The notes under the pieces are model-generated. The model was given only the letters and a program-made list of their open reading frames with translations, ran no database searches and had not been told where the DNA came from. 64,000 nucleotides of DNA from CBDCWQ01 sp965223435 (GTDB lineage: Bacteria > Myxococcota > Kuafuiibacteriia > Kuafuiibacteriales > Kuafuiibacteriaceae): the NCBI GenBank assembly GCA_965223435.1, contig CBDCWQ010000023.1:1426001-1490000 (forward strand), written 5' to 3'. The position numbers were made by a program, and so were the translations under genes. The first letter of the stretch is position 1; every line of letters begins with the position of its first letter. Positions 8,605 to 16,288 of this stretch are shown piece after piece.

Positions 8605-9024
8605 TTGGTTGCCGGCGGTGTAGGCGATGTCGTGCCGAATGGCCTTTTTGTTTATGGCACCCTCATGTGCGGTGCATCCCATCATCATCTTCTCTCGGGC
8701 GTAACAACCGTCGAACCTGCCGAGGCGCGGGGCCGACTCTACCGGATGCCCGCCGGCTACCCAGCGATGGTTGCCGCCGATGAGGGGGTGGTGCACGGCG
8801 AGCTTTGCTTGTTTGGCGCGCTCGAGACTCTTTTCGAGACGTTGGATGCCTACGAAGGCGATGAGTACGTCAGGCAGATGCTTCCGGTTTTTCGTCGTCG
8901 AGATGGGAAAAAATTGCTCTCTTGGATATACGTTGTGCCTTTGGCCGACGAGCCCAGTATTCAAGCCATGGGAGCATTGCGCATCGAGGATGGCCGATAT
9001 GTGGAGCACGGCTCAAAAACTTGA
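8605..9024 (+). CDS. Gamma-glutamylcyclotransferase-like (GGCT/ChaC-type fold) protein
   Basis: 139 residues from a TTG at 8605, or about 130 from a GTG at 8632, which would place the conserved strand nearer the start as is usual. The diagnostic FVYGTLM comes near the N-terminus and the catalytic-type glutamate lies in LDAYEGDEYVRQ, followed by the strand SWIYVVPLADEP. This is the AIG2/GGCT cyclotransferase fold, which converts gamma-glutamyl amines to 5-oxoproline or serves related reactions; the substrate cannot be told from sequence. It follows the preceding gene by 6 bp and is probably cotranscribed with it and the helicase. Confidence 0.85.
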   Translation: MVAGGVGDVVPNGLFVYGTLMCGASHHHLLSGVTTVEPAEARGRLYRMPAGYPAMVAADEGVVHGELCLFGALETLFETLDAYEGDEYVRQMLPVFRRRDGKKLLSWIYVVPLADEPSIQAMGALRIEDGRYVEHGSKT

Positions 9025-9049
9025 TGAGCACATCTCATAGCCTCATGCG

Positions 9050-9075
9050 CCTGGACCTGGACGTCCAGGTCTAGG
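9050..9075. repeat. Perfect palindrome with extended stem
   Basis: GACCTGGACGTCCAGGTC is an 18-bp perfect palindrome at 9054-9071; the pairing extends outward on both sides to 9050-9075 with one G-T wobble. It lies 26 nt after the cyclotransferase-like stop and has no T-run. It could be a bidirectional transcription signal or a dimeric repressor site. Confidence 0.6.
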
Positions 9076-9197
9076 TTCAAGTGGGCTGAGGGATAAAAGT
9101 TGCACAAGACGCCCGGGACTCTGGCCTCAGGGGTTTTGCGTGTAGGCTGTAGAACTACACGGGGTATCCAAAGGAAGAACGCTTCATTGAGTCAGAA

Positions 9198-10772
9198 GTG
9201 GCCGAGAGCGCCGCATCGGCGTACGATGACTCCGTGGACCTCCCCACAAGTCTTCGTGTATGGCTCAACGACCTCGAGCCCTATGTTGCCGATGCCGATG
9301 TAACCGAAGTCCTGGTTGCGGGAAAGGATCGGGTTCTGGTCACTCGGAATGGCCAAACGAAACCCGTTGGGCTCCGGTTCAGCGAAGCGCAAGTTCGCGG
9401 TCTGGCCGCGCGTTTGATCCGCGCGATGGGGTCCTCAAAATCGGGCCAAGAACCCCTGCAGCAGGGGATGCTGGGCGGGGAGCTGTCGGTACACATTTTG
9501 GGGGCGGTGCGAGGGCGGGACCTGCCGATCATTCGCATCGTGCGGCCGCAAAGTTTGGCCATGGATCTCGATGAGCTGTTGTCGCTTGGACGCCTTAGCA
9601 ACGATACCCACCGGCGTTTCAAGGAGGCTCGAGACATGGGCATGTCCTTGCTGATTACGGGCCGGGGTCGTTCCGGAAAAACGGCGCTTCTTGCGGCCCT
9701 CGCGCGCACCTGGCAAGAAGTGTGTCGTGTCGCTGTGCTCGAGGCCAAAGGGGGGGGACTCGCGCGCGTAGGCATTGGGCATTTTGCCGTTGATCCCGAA
9801 GTGGGTGCCCCCGGTGCCGCGGCACTGGGCGCGGATGTGGTGGTCGCCGACACCCTTTCGGGGCCACAGTGGCTTCCTACACTGCTGACGGGGTGCCCTT
9901 TTGTCACGACCCTCGAGGCTCGTGACGTGGCCACCGCGGTTCGTAGACTCCTCGCCATGATTCTTTTGCACGCGCCCCACGTATCAAGGAGCAGCGCTGA
10001 AGCGTTGATCGAGTCGTCGGTGGGGTGGGTGGTTGATGTCTCGCGCGTCCAAGAGGGCGAGTGGGTTCGAAGTATCCAGCGGGCGAAATGGCGCCAGGAA
10101 GCCTTGGTTTTGGAAAAGGTCTTTTGCGAGGGCTCCGTTTCTCAAAGCGCCGAACGCAGCGGGGTGGCATTGAAGCCCGGTGCGTTTTTGGAGGGTTTGG
10201 CTCAGCCGGTCCCCCAGGCGCGGAATTCGCAGTCGGAGTCTCGTGCGATCGGTGACGTGGACGCGTTGTCGTTGGCGACGCGCCCGGTGAGCGATATTCG
10301 CCCAGAGCAGCTGGTCAGCCGGTCCTTCGTTTTGCGTCTGCAGGGTGAGGATGCTGCGGAAGTCTCAGGCTCTTTGCATACGCGGGTGGCGCCCGATGAG
10401 TCTGAGACCCAAAGCGAACAGACCAAGGCCGCGGCCCCAGCGGATGGCGAGGCCATGGACGACGAAGAACTGGCGGAATCGTCCACGTGGGGTGGCAGAC
10501 AGAGCTCGGCTTCTTCTGAGGAGCCCGAGGTGTCTCATGCGGGCACCGGCGACCGTGCAGAGGGAGCAGGGGCAGAAGCCGCCGAAGACTCGAGCCAAGT
10601 ACCGGACCTACGTGCGGCCACAGATCTGGATGCGGTTGATCCTCCAGCCTCTGATGAGGTCTCCAGCGAAAATGCGGGGGACAGCGACGAGTTTCAAGAC
10701 ATCGTCGCCGAAATCCGAGAGATGGCCGATGATGCTCCCAAGGGAAAGCGAAGACGTAGGCGAGGCCACTAG
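9198..10772 (+). CDS. Divergent CpaF/VirB11-like secretion ATPase with acidic tail
   Basis: 524 residues from GTG 9198. The N-terminal domain has the CpaF pattern (VADADVTEVLVAGKDRVLVT; LLGGELSVHI region), followed by a RecA-like domain with Walker A GRGRSGKT at 155-162. At the normal Walker B (VGEVR in CpaF) it reads VVVADTLSG, so Glu is replaced by Asp-Thr, and the His-box TTIHA is TTLEA, so the histidine is absent. Residues about 340-524 are acidic, Ser/Glu-rich and probably disordered, ending in a basic KGKRRRRRGH. Family members drive assembly of type II/IV pili or secretion systems; here no pilus or secretion partner is adjacent, and the missing residues suggest weak or altered ATP hydrolysis. 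The start is bounded by an upstream stop. Confidence 0.75.
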   Translation: MAESAASAYDDSVDLPTSLRVWLNDLEPYVADADVTEVLVAGKDRVLVTRNGQTKPVGLRFSEAQVRGLAARLIRAMGSSKSGQEPLQQGMLGGELSVHILGAVRGRDLPIIRIVRPQSLAMDLDELLSLGRLSNDTHRRFKEARDMGMSLLITGRGRSGKTALLAALARTWQEVCRVAVLEAKGGGLARVGIGHFAVDPEVGAPGAAALGADVVVADTLSGPQWLPTLLTGCPFVTTLEARDVATAVRRLLAMILLHAPHVSRSSAEALIESSVGWVVDVSRVQEGEWVRSIQRAKWRQEALVLEKVFCEGSVSQSAERSGVALKPGAFLEGLAQPVPQARNSQSESRAIGDVDALSLATRPVSDIRPEQLVSRSFVLRLQGEDAAEVSGSLHTRVAPDESETQSEQTKAAAPADGEAMDDEELAESSTWGGRQSSASSEEPEVSHAGTGDRAEGAGAEAAEDSSQVPDLRAATDLDAVDPPASDEVSSENAGDSDEFQDIVAEIREMADDAPKGKRRRRRGH

Positions 10773-10862
10773 CGTCTTTGAAGAGGCACTTCTTGTCACG
10801 ATCGCAGCCTTTCGGCGGCTTGTGAGAAAGAAGATGCGGCCGGTGCTTGTAGGAGCTCCCAC

Positions 10863-12236
10863 GTGATCCGCGCCCTTGGGCGTTGGTTGGAGTCGTTTTT
10901 TAGGGCTGCGATGCCCGATCCTTTTGTCATTGCGATCTTCTTGACTCTGCTGACGGGCGCCATCGCCTATACGATCACCGACGCGGGGGTCTTGGGTATT
11001 GTTGCGGCGTGGCAGGGGCCCCGTGGTTTTTTTGGTTTGCTCGGTTTTGGTATGCAGATGTGTTTGGTCTTGGTGACCGGGCATGCGTTGGCCAAGGCCC
11101 CTGTCGTTCGCCGCCTTCTCAAAGGTTTGTCCTCACGACCGAGGTCCGCGAAGGAGGCGGTGGCTTGTGTGGGCTTTGTGGCCGTATTGACCAGCTTTTT
11201 GAACTGGGGCCTTGCACTGATTGTCGGGGCTCTTTTGGCCAAGGAGGTTGGGCTCGAGTGCAAGCGTCGAGGCATCCGCGTGCACTACCCGCTGTTGGCC
11301 GCGGCCGGCTACGCGGGGCTGATGACGTGGCATGGCGGTTTTTCGGGATCGGCCCCTCTTAAGGTGACCACTTCCGGAGATTTGGTTGAGCTTCTCGGCG
11401 CCTCGACGGCAGCTCAGGTCGAACCGCTTTCGCTGTATCGTACGGTTCTTGGGTCCATGAACGTTTGGGTTTCGCTCGGCCTTCTTGTCTTGGTTCCATG
11501 GGTGTTGGCCTCGCTTTGCCCCGGACCCGAAGAGCCCATTGTGGAGGCGCCCGATCCCCAAGAGGCCCATGGGCAGCCCCGTTTGGCGCGCATGCCTTCG
11601 GGTCCAAGGGGATGGCCGGAGGCCATGGAGTCCAGTGCGATCGTCGTGTGGCTGCTCGTGGCGCCGCTGGCGGTTGCGTTGTTTGTGTACTATCACGAGC
11701 ACGGTCTCGCGCGACTTGATCCCAATGCGGTGAATCTCACCTTGTTGACCGTGGGGCTTGCGCTTCACGGTTCGGTTCGTAGTTACCTCTCGGCGGTGAA
11801 GGCCGCCGTTTTGGGCTGCACCGGCATCATTATCCAGTTTCCGCTGTACGGGGGAATCATGGGTATCATGTCGGGCACCGGCTTGTCGGCGCTCATGGCG
11901 GGTTGGGTTGGTGCGCAGGGGTCGGCCACGGGTTATCTTGTGCTGACCTTCTTGCTGGCTGGGCTCTTGAACCTTTTTGTTCCGTCTGGCGGTGGCCAGT
12001 GGGCTATCCAGGGCCCGATAGCGGTGGAGGCCGCCCTTCGCCTGGGGGTGCCGATGGAATCAGCGGTGATGGCCGTGGCCTATGGCGACCAGTGGTCGAA
12101 CATGCTTCAACCGTTTTGGGCCTTGCCGCTTTTGGGTGTGACCGGGCTGCGGGCGCAGGATATGATGGGGTACACCGCTGTGGTGATGCTGACGGGGGGC
12201 GCTTGGTTTGTGCTAGGACTCTTACTTTGGGGTTAA
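10863..12236 (+). CDS. atoE: AtoE-family short-chain fatty acid transporter
   Basis: 457 residues from a GTG at 10863 with TAGGAG 6 nt upstream. It is a polytopic membrane protein with about 12 hydrophobic segments; the characteristic stretches are SFLNWGLALIVGALLAKEV, YPLLAAAGYAGLMTWHGGFS, GSAPLKVTTSGD, and VPSGGGQWAIQGPIA near the C-terminus, which match the AtoE/TIGR00366 short-chain fatty acid permease family. The protein should move acetoacetate, butyrate or similar acids across the inner membrane. A DUF4304-like gene begins 19 bp after its stop, so the two probably share a transcript. Confidence 0.88.
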   Translation: MIRALGRWLESFFRAAMPDPFVIAIFLTLLTGAIAYTITDAGVLGIVAAWQGPRGFFGLLGFGMQMCLVLVTGHALAKAPVVRRLLKGLSSRPRSAKEAVACVGFVAVLTSFLNWGLALIVGALLAKEVGLECKRRGIRVHYPLLAAAGYAGLMTWHGGFSGSAPLKVTTSGDLVELLGASTAAQVEPLSLYRTVLGSMNVWVSLGLLVLVPWVLASLCPGPEEPIVEAPDPQEAHGQPRLARMPSGPRGWPEAMESSAIVVWLLVAPLAVALFVYYHEHGLARLDPNAVNLTLLTVGLALHGSVRSYLSAVKAAVLGCTGIIIQFPLYGGIMGIMSGTGLSALMAGWVGAQGSATGYLVLTFLLAGLLNLFVPSGGGQWAIQGPIAVEAALRLGVPMESAVMAVAYGDQWSNMLQPFWALPLLGVTGLRAQDMMGYTAVVMLTGGAWFVLGLLLWG

Positions 12237-12255
12237 GGAGCGGGTTCAGGACGGG

Positions 12256-13017
12256 ATGACACAAAAGCGGGTTCTGGCACGGTTTGAGGCGCACATTGCG
12301 CCGATACTCGAAGAGCGGGGTTTCGAGGTTGCGGGCGGACACTGCGTTCGTCAGCAGGATGCCGTGGTTCAGGTCATTGAGCTTCAGCACTCCATTTACG
12401 GGAGCCGATTTACCGCCAATCTCGGGCTCGAACTCGCTTGGCTTCAGCCTATGGTGCGGTGGATTCCGCGGCCCGAGCTTGGACCGCACGCCCACGACTG
12501 CACCCGATGGGTTCGCCTGGGACTCGTCGGCGACGGGGGCGACGACACCTGGTGGTCTTTCACAGATGATACCCAAAGCATCAAAGAAGCCATCGAGGGT
12601 TTGAAACAAGCGCTGCTGGTGGATGGCTGTCCATGGCTCACGAGGCAAGGAGAGCAGGCGGCATTTCTCCACTATGCCAGAGCTCGGCTTGAGCGAACGC
12701 GCACCCCGGATACACCCCATGGCGCTTTTTTGGAGCTTCGGCTGTTGGCGGTGGTGCTTGCGTGGAGTGGCGCCGGGGATGAGGCGTGGTCGTGTGTCTT
12801 GAAGGCCCGGGCCCTATGGGACGACGAAAAGCGGAGGCTTCAACACGCGAGGGCGCTGTACAAAAAAGAACGGGAGAAAAGCCGCCTCAAAGGTGTGCCT
12901 GACCTTCAGGCGGAACTCGAAGCCCTCATTGAGCCCACCAGGGGCGGCGGGGTTCTCGCTGTTGCCCCGAAGCGGCGGCGGTCGCGGTCTGGACGCCCGA
13001 AATCATCTCGGGCGTGA
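12256..13017 (+). CDS. DUF4304-like protein
   Basis: 253 residues from ATG 12256 with AGGA 5 nt upstream, 19 bp after atoE. The N-terminal half has the DUF4304 pattern: FEAHIAPILEERGFEVAGGH, VVQVIELQHSIYGSRFTANL and GLELA, with the aromatic and Asn-Leu-Gly residues of that family. The middle (LRLLAVVLAWSGAGDEAWSC) is helical and the C-terminus is basic, rich in Arg/Lys/Ser. The function of DUF4304 is unknown. The last 92 bp overlap the end of the convergent trypsin-fold gene, so both C-termini are encoded by the same DNA on opposite strands. Confidence 0.75.
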   Translation: MTQKRVLARFEAHIAPILEERGFEVAGGHCVRQQDAVVQVIELQHSIYGSRFTANLGLELAWLQPMVRWIPRPELGPHAHDCTRWVRLGLVGDGGDDTWWSFTDDTQSIKEAIEGLKQALLVDGCPWLTRQGEQAAFLHYARARLERTRTPDTPHGAFLELRLLAVVLAWSGAGDEAWSCVLKARALWDDEKRRLQHARALYKKEREKSRLKGVPDLQAELEALIEPTRGGGVLAVAPKRRRSRSGRPKSSRA

Positions 13018-13651
13018 TCAGCATGAACGGGTCTTGGTCCCACGCCACGTGTCTTGCATAGCCCACAAACCGAGCTCGGTTGTCGAAGACCGGCATGCCC
13101 AATCGGAGTTTCAGATCGATCCTAGGGTGTCCTTCGTACTCTGGTGCGTCTCCGAGATGTGTGAGTACCCCGTGTACGACCCCTGATCCAGCTGCAATGG
13201 ACACCAGCGCAAACACGTCCATGCCCTGGCGCCGCTCGGATTTGGTTACGGAAGCCGGCGTTTCGAAGCCGAGACGCGAAAGCGGATGGTGGCTCTTTAG
13301 GATCGCAACCCGGCGCTCAGCGTTGTACAAAACCACGGACGCAAGAGTGCTTTGACCGTTTGGGCCGGTGACCTCGACACGCGTGTGCCCCTCAACGACA
13401 AAAGCCAAGCAAGCAATCTGTCGCCCGGAGAGCACGACGCCATAGCCATCGCGAAACGTGGTCTTTGGGTCTGCTTGTGTTTTTGAGCTCTTGATATAGG
13501 CGACATGGCGCTTGAGTCGGCTGGCTATCGCATCCAGGTCGCTGATCTGGCTTGGCCGGTACACGCGGTCTTGGTTGTCCGGCAAAAACGCGCTGGCTTG
13601 AACGCCGAACGCGAAAGCGGCCATGCACGCACAGGAAGCAAGGAGCCACAT
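12926..13651 (-). CDS. Exported trypsin-fold protein, catalytic triad not apparent
   Basis: About 241 residues from ATG 13651 (an in-frame TTG at 13687 would add 12). MWLLASCACMAAFAFGVQASA is a signal peptide. The following chain has HtrA/trypsin-like strands (FRDGYGVVLSGRQIACLAFV, TRVEVTGPNGQSTLASVVLY, RRVAILKS, RIDLKLRLGMPVFDNRARFV). At positions where a protease has AHV, DLAL and GNSGGP, the sequence reads CLAFV, RVAIL and RLGMPVFD, so His, Asp and Ser of the triad are not visible. It is probably a non-enzymatic relative. The 3' end overlaps the DUF4304-like gene convergently by 92 bp. Confidence 0.6.
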   Translation of the reverse strand: MWLLASCACMAAFAFGVQASAFLPDNQDRVYRPSQISDLDAIASRLKRHVAYIKSSKTQADPKTTFRDGYGVVLSGRQIACLAFVVEGHTRVEVTGPNGQSTLASVVLYNAERRVAILKSHHPLSRLGFETPASVTKSERRQGMDVFALVSIAAGSGVVHGVLTHLGDAPEYEGHPRIDLKLRLGMPVFDNRARFVGYARHVAWDQDPFMLITPEMISGVQTATAAASGQQREPRRPWWAQ

Positions 13652-13735
13652 GGGGCGGCCCGGGGAATGGGGGTGGAGCTGGGTCAAAGGCCGCCTTGCA
13701 GCCTACCCCAAAAAACGGGGGTCGAACGAGAATTC

Positions 13736-14509
13736 TTAGAGGGCTACCAGGGTTCGGCGGCTTTTTTCTCTGAGCTCCAGTTCTCGGTCGATGAATTTCA
13801 CAGCGTTTTCAATGCTGTTGGCCATCATATCGACCAAGAAGTGCTCCATCTCGCGCTTGTTGAGCCGAAGGGTATCGTAGTATCGCTGGCGTTCGGTTGC
13901 GTGGAAAACCACGGGTAGGTACCCGTGACGGAGCAAGAGGTAGTTGACCAGAAGACGCCCGGTTTTGCCGGTGTGTTCGGCAAACGGAAAAATACTCATG
14001 AATTCGAAATGAAAGTGGGCCGCAAAACGAACGGCGTCGTCGTCGTCGGGGTCGTTTTCTGAGGTCCAATCGAGCAGTTTGGCAATCCGGCTGGGGATGA
14101 GGTTGGGCTGTGCGATGTCGTGAAAATAGGCCCGATGAAGCGGGATATCTTTTCGGTACCGCGCCGGCTGAAAATCTGGGTCATCGCTTCCAAGCACGGC
14201 ATGCAGACGTCGAATGAGCGCCATGTCCACCTTGTGATTTTCCGGGGCCTCACGGCGCACGAAGTCGACCGCCAACTTCTGATTCCGGATGTCCCCGTAG
14301 GTCTCGGGCGCGATGGGACGACCCTTCAGCGCCGAGGTGAGCTCGGCATGGGTGAGCACAATGCCCTCCAGGGCATTCTCATGGTAAATCCACGAAAGTT
14401 CGAACCGGCCCAGAAAGTCGGCCCAAATGTCGGGGTAGGCGTCGGCCAGCTCTCGTAAATCGTCCGTTCGATCATCGATGTCCCGGGACTTTTCCTGTCG
14501 CTTGTTCAT
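13736..14509 (-). CDS. Fic-domain protein lacking the catalytic histidine
   Basis: 257 residues; GGGAG lies 7 nt before the ATG at 14509. The Fic fold is clear: N-terminal inhibitory-helix region SWIYHENALEGIVLTHAE (37-56), flap region ARYRKDIPLHRAYFH, and a core AAHFHFEFMSIFPFAEHTG. Aligned with the normal HPFxDGNGRTGR, residues 174-185 read FPFAEHTGKTGR, so the catalytic His is Phe174, the Asp is Glu178, GN is HT, and the first Arg is Lys182. The inhibitory SxxxEG motif is ENALEG (44-49), with Ser changed to Glu. Fic enzymes transfer AMP or other phosphoryl groups to protein hydroxyls; this one should be unable to do so by the usual mechanism. No Doc-type antitoxin lies nearby. Confidence 0.85.
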   Translation of the reverse strand: MNKRQEKSRDIDDRTDDLRELADAYPDIWADFLGRFELSWIYHENALEGIVLTHAELTSALKGRPIAPETYGDIRNQKLAVDFVRREAPENHKVDMALIRRLHAVLGSDDPDFQPARYRKDIPLHRAYFHDIAQPNLIPSRIAKLLDWTSENDPDDDDAVRFAAHFHFEFMSIFPFAEHTGKTGRLLVNYLLLRHGYLPVVFHATERQRYYDTLRLNKREMEHFLVDMMANSIENAVKFIDRELELREKSRRTLVAL

Positions 14510-14810
14510 GAGTGGTCTCCCTAGTTTGTAATCTTTGAGTGTTCCACGCGGCGTTGCTTCGGTGAGGGGTCCTTGTAAGGGCGCGATCTCACCTTGATGA
14601 TCAGCGATATCGGGTTCCGTTAGACGATGTCAACTTGCTGACTTGTCCCCTAAGTAGTCCGCGCATCCCACATGTAAGGTACTGAAGATCCACTCCCTTT
14701 CGGATCGAGCCGTGAAACATTTTCTGCTGAAGGTTGATGTAGGCCAGTATTCGTTTTTTATAATAAAACCAAATACTTATGGTGTCTGAGTCGTTGTCCT
14801 AAGGAGTAGA
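14510..14810. other. Intergenic region, no gene recognised
   Basis: Between the Fic start and a strong plus-strand hairpin I see no convincing protein gene. The last 100 bases are AT-rich compared with the window. A 25-codon frame from a GTG at 14711 is too short to support. The region ends at the terminator-like hairpin 14811-14850, so a short plus-strand transcript could start here. Confidence 0.4.
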
Positions 14811-14850
14811 AACCACGGGTCGGTGAATGTTTCACCACCGTGGCTTTTTT
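14811..14850 (+). terminator. Rho-independent terminator with no gene upstream
   Basis: CCACGG-GT-CGGTGAA (14813-14827) pairs with TTCACC-A-CCGTGG (14831-14843) around a 3-nt loop, followed by CTTTTTTG. The minus strand has no T-run here, so it acts on plus-strand transcripts. No plus-strand protein gene lies within the preceding 1.7 kb; the upstream genes are on the minus strand. Confidence 0.7.
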
Positions 14851-14967
14851 GCCCAATCATCGGTCCGGCTCTCCACAATCACGCGCTCGCCCCACATCCC
14901 CATGGCGAAATTTTTTTTGTTTTTTTTTTCTCTTCGCGGCGCTCAAGGCCAAGTCACCGGGATGCCG

Positions 14968-15106
14968 TGGTCGTGGTCGTGGTCGTGGTCGGCAGAACCG
15001 AACCGGGGCATTTGCGAGTACCGCTGCTCGTTCACTCGGATAGCCGCGTTGAGCGGCCCCTATATCCTGAAGCCCCCGGCTTTGCCGGGGGAGGAGGACG
15101 TCACTC
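14968..15106. repeat. Dispersed hexamer and hairpin repeat, copy B
   Basis: Four TGGTCG units (14968-14991) are followed by a 113-bp core (14994-15106) matching copy A at 2853-2975. The GCCGC/GCGGC stem (15043-15057) is kept with one loop change. The second hairpin is different in detail: CCCCCGGC-TTT-GCCGGGGG, a perfect 8-bp stem at 15073-15091, where copy A has an 18-bp palindrome. The element lies 33 bp beyond the ilvE stop, oriented as in copy A, with the hairpin end facing the 3' end of a minus-strand gene. Just before it is a T-rich run at 14912-14932. Confidence 0.8.
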
Positions 15107-15138
15107 TACAAAGCCGGGCCCTGCCCATCGTGGAGCCG

Positions 15139-16056
15139 TCAGACGTAGGTGAGCCATGACGGATGGCTTTCGCTTTCGCCCCGCACAAGCTTGAAATAAG
15201 CCTCCTGCAACTTGTGGGTGATCGGGCCTCGCTTTCCGGCGCCAATGGTTCGGCCATCGATTTCCCGCACGGGCGTGATTTCTGCGGCAGTTCCCGAGAG
15301 AAAAACCTCGGTTGCGGTGTACAGTTCGCTTCGGGTGATCATTTGCTCCCGAACCTCAAACCCGAGATCTTGCGCCAAGTGGAGAACGGAGTCCCGCGTG
15401 ATCCCGTCAAGGATGGGCGCACCCGGCGGAGGGGTGTAAATGGTCCCGCGACGAACGAGATAGATATTCTCACCGGTGCCTTCAGCCGCGTAGCCTTGGT
15501 CGTCGAAAACCAGGGCCTCATCGTAGCCGTCAAGCTGGGCCTCGCGTTTGGCCAACACACTGTTCACGTATTGGCCACATATCTTTGCTTTTTCCAAATG
15601 GGATCGGATGCCTATTCTTGTGTAGCTTGAAACCTTGCATCGTACGCCCTCTTCGAGCGCTTCTTTTCCGAGGTATGCGCCCCACGACCACGCAGCGATT
15701 GCGACGTGAACGGGGTTGTCGACCGGCAAGATCTTGAGCGAACCTCTCCCAAGCCAAACCACTGGTCGAACGTAACTTTCGTGCAGGCCGTTATGACGAA
15801 CCACTTCGACGATCGCGCTGGACAGTTCATCGAGTCCATAGGGCACGGAAATCATGGCCGCATGACAGGAGCTCAGCAGGCGTTCCACGTGTTCCCCAAG
15901 TCGAAAAAGCGCCGTTCGACCGTCGTGGGTCTGATAGGCGCGAATGCCCTCGAAAGCGCCGAGGCCGTAGTGAAGGGTGTGGCTAAGGATGTGGGTCGTG
16001 GCCTGCGATTCATCGACCAGCTTTCCATCCATCCAGATCTTGGGTTCAGAAGACAT
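15139..16056 (-). CDS. ilvE: Branched-chain amino acid aminotransferase
   Basis: 305 residues from ATG 16056; the frame is open another 285 bp upstream, but that part is not family-like. It is a fold-type IV PLP enzyme that reversibly transaminates leucine, isoleucine and valine with 2-oxoglutarate in the cytoplasm. Family features: KIWMDGKLVDESQATTHILS, HYGLGAFEGIRAY, SYVRPVVWLGRGSL, the PLP lysine Lys158 in LEKAKICGQYVNSVLAKRE, and DEALVFDDQGYAAEGTGENI plus SGTAAEITPV, which bind the cofactor phosphate and the carboxylate. The length matches the family. It is not in an ilv operon. The patatin gene lies 232 bp upstream on the same strand. Confidence 0.95.
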   Translation of the reverse strand: MSSEPKIWMDGKLVDESQATTHILSHTLHYGLGAFEGIRAYQTHDGRTALFRLGEHVERLLSSCHAAMISVPYGLDELSSAIVEVVRHNGLHESYVRPVVWLGRGSLKILPVDNPVHVAIAAWSWGAYLGKEALEEGVRCKVSSYTRIGIRSHLEKAKICGQYVNSVLAKREAQLDGYDEALVFDDQGYAAEGTGENIYLVRRGTIYTPPPGAPILDGITRDSVLHLAQDLGFEVREQMITRSELYTATEVFLSGTAAEITPVREIDGRTIGAGKRGPITHKLQEAYFKLVRGESESHPSWLTYV

Positions 16057-16288
16057 GTTTTTGACCGAGCGAACACGCATATCGCAAGTGGAAGGAAATG
16101 TGGAGGGGATCTCACGGGCTCTTTTGACCTGCCGAACGGTCGGTCGCTCCAGCGTGTGTCCGTTGCGGACCGAAAGCTCGAAATGAATCCCGAAGCTGAC
16201 TTCTCCTGATCCGAACCCGTTTGCGTGGTGTGGGTGAGGGGAACCCAAAAGCTGCGTGTCCCGGCCACGAGGGTGGGGCGGTGGGCTT

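Noticed and set aside
13736..14509. Classical toxin-antitoxin module (Fic/Doc).
   Set aside because: No small Phd/Doc-like partner adjoins and the catalytic histidine is missing.
14823..15159. Open frames through repeat copy B.
   Set aside because: They shadow the repeat; the same translation in copy A is interrupted or shifted by indels.
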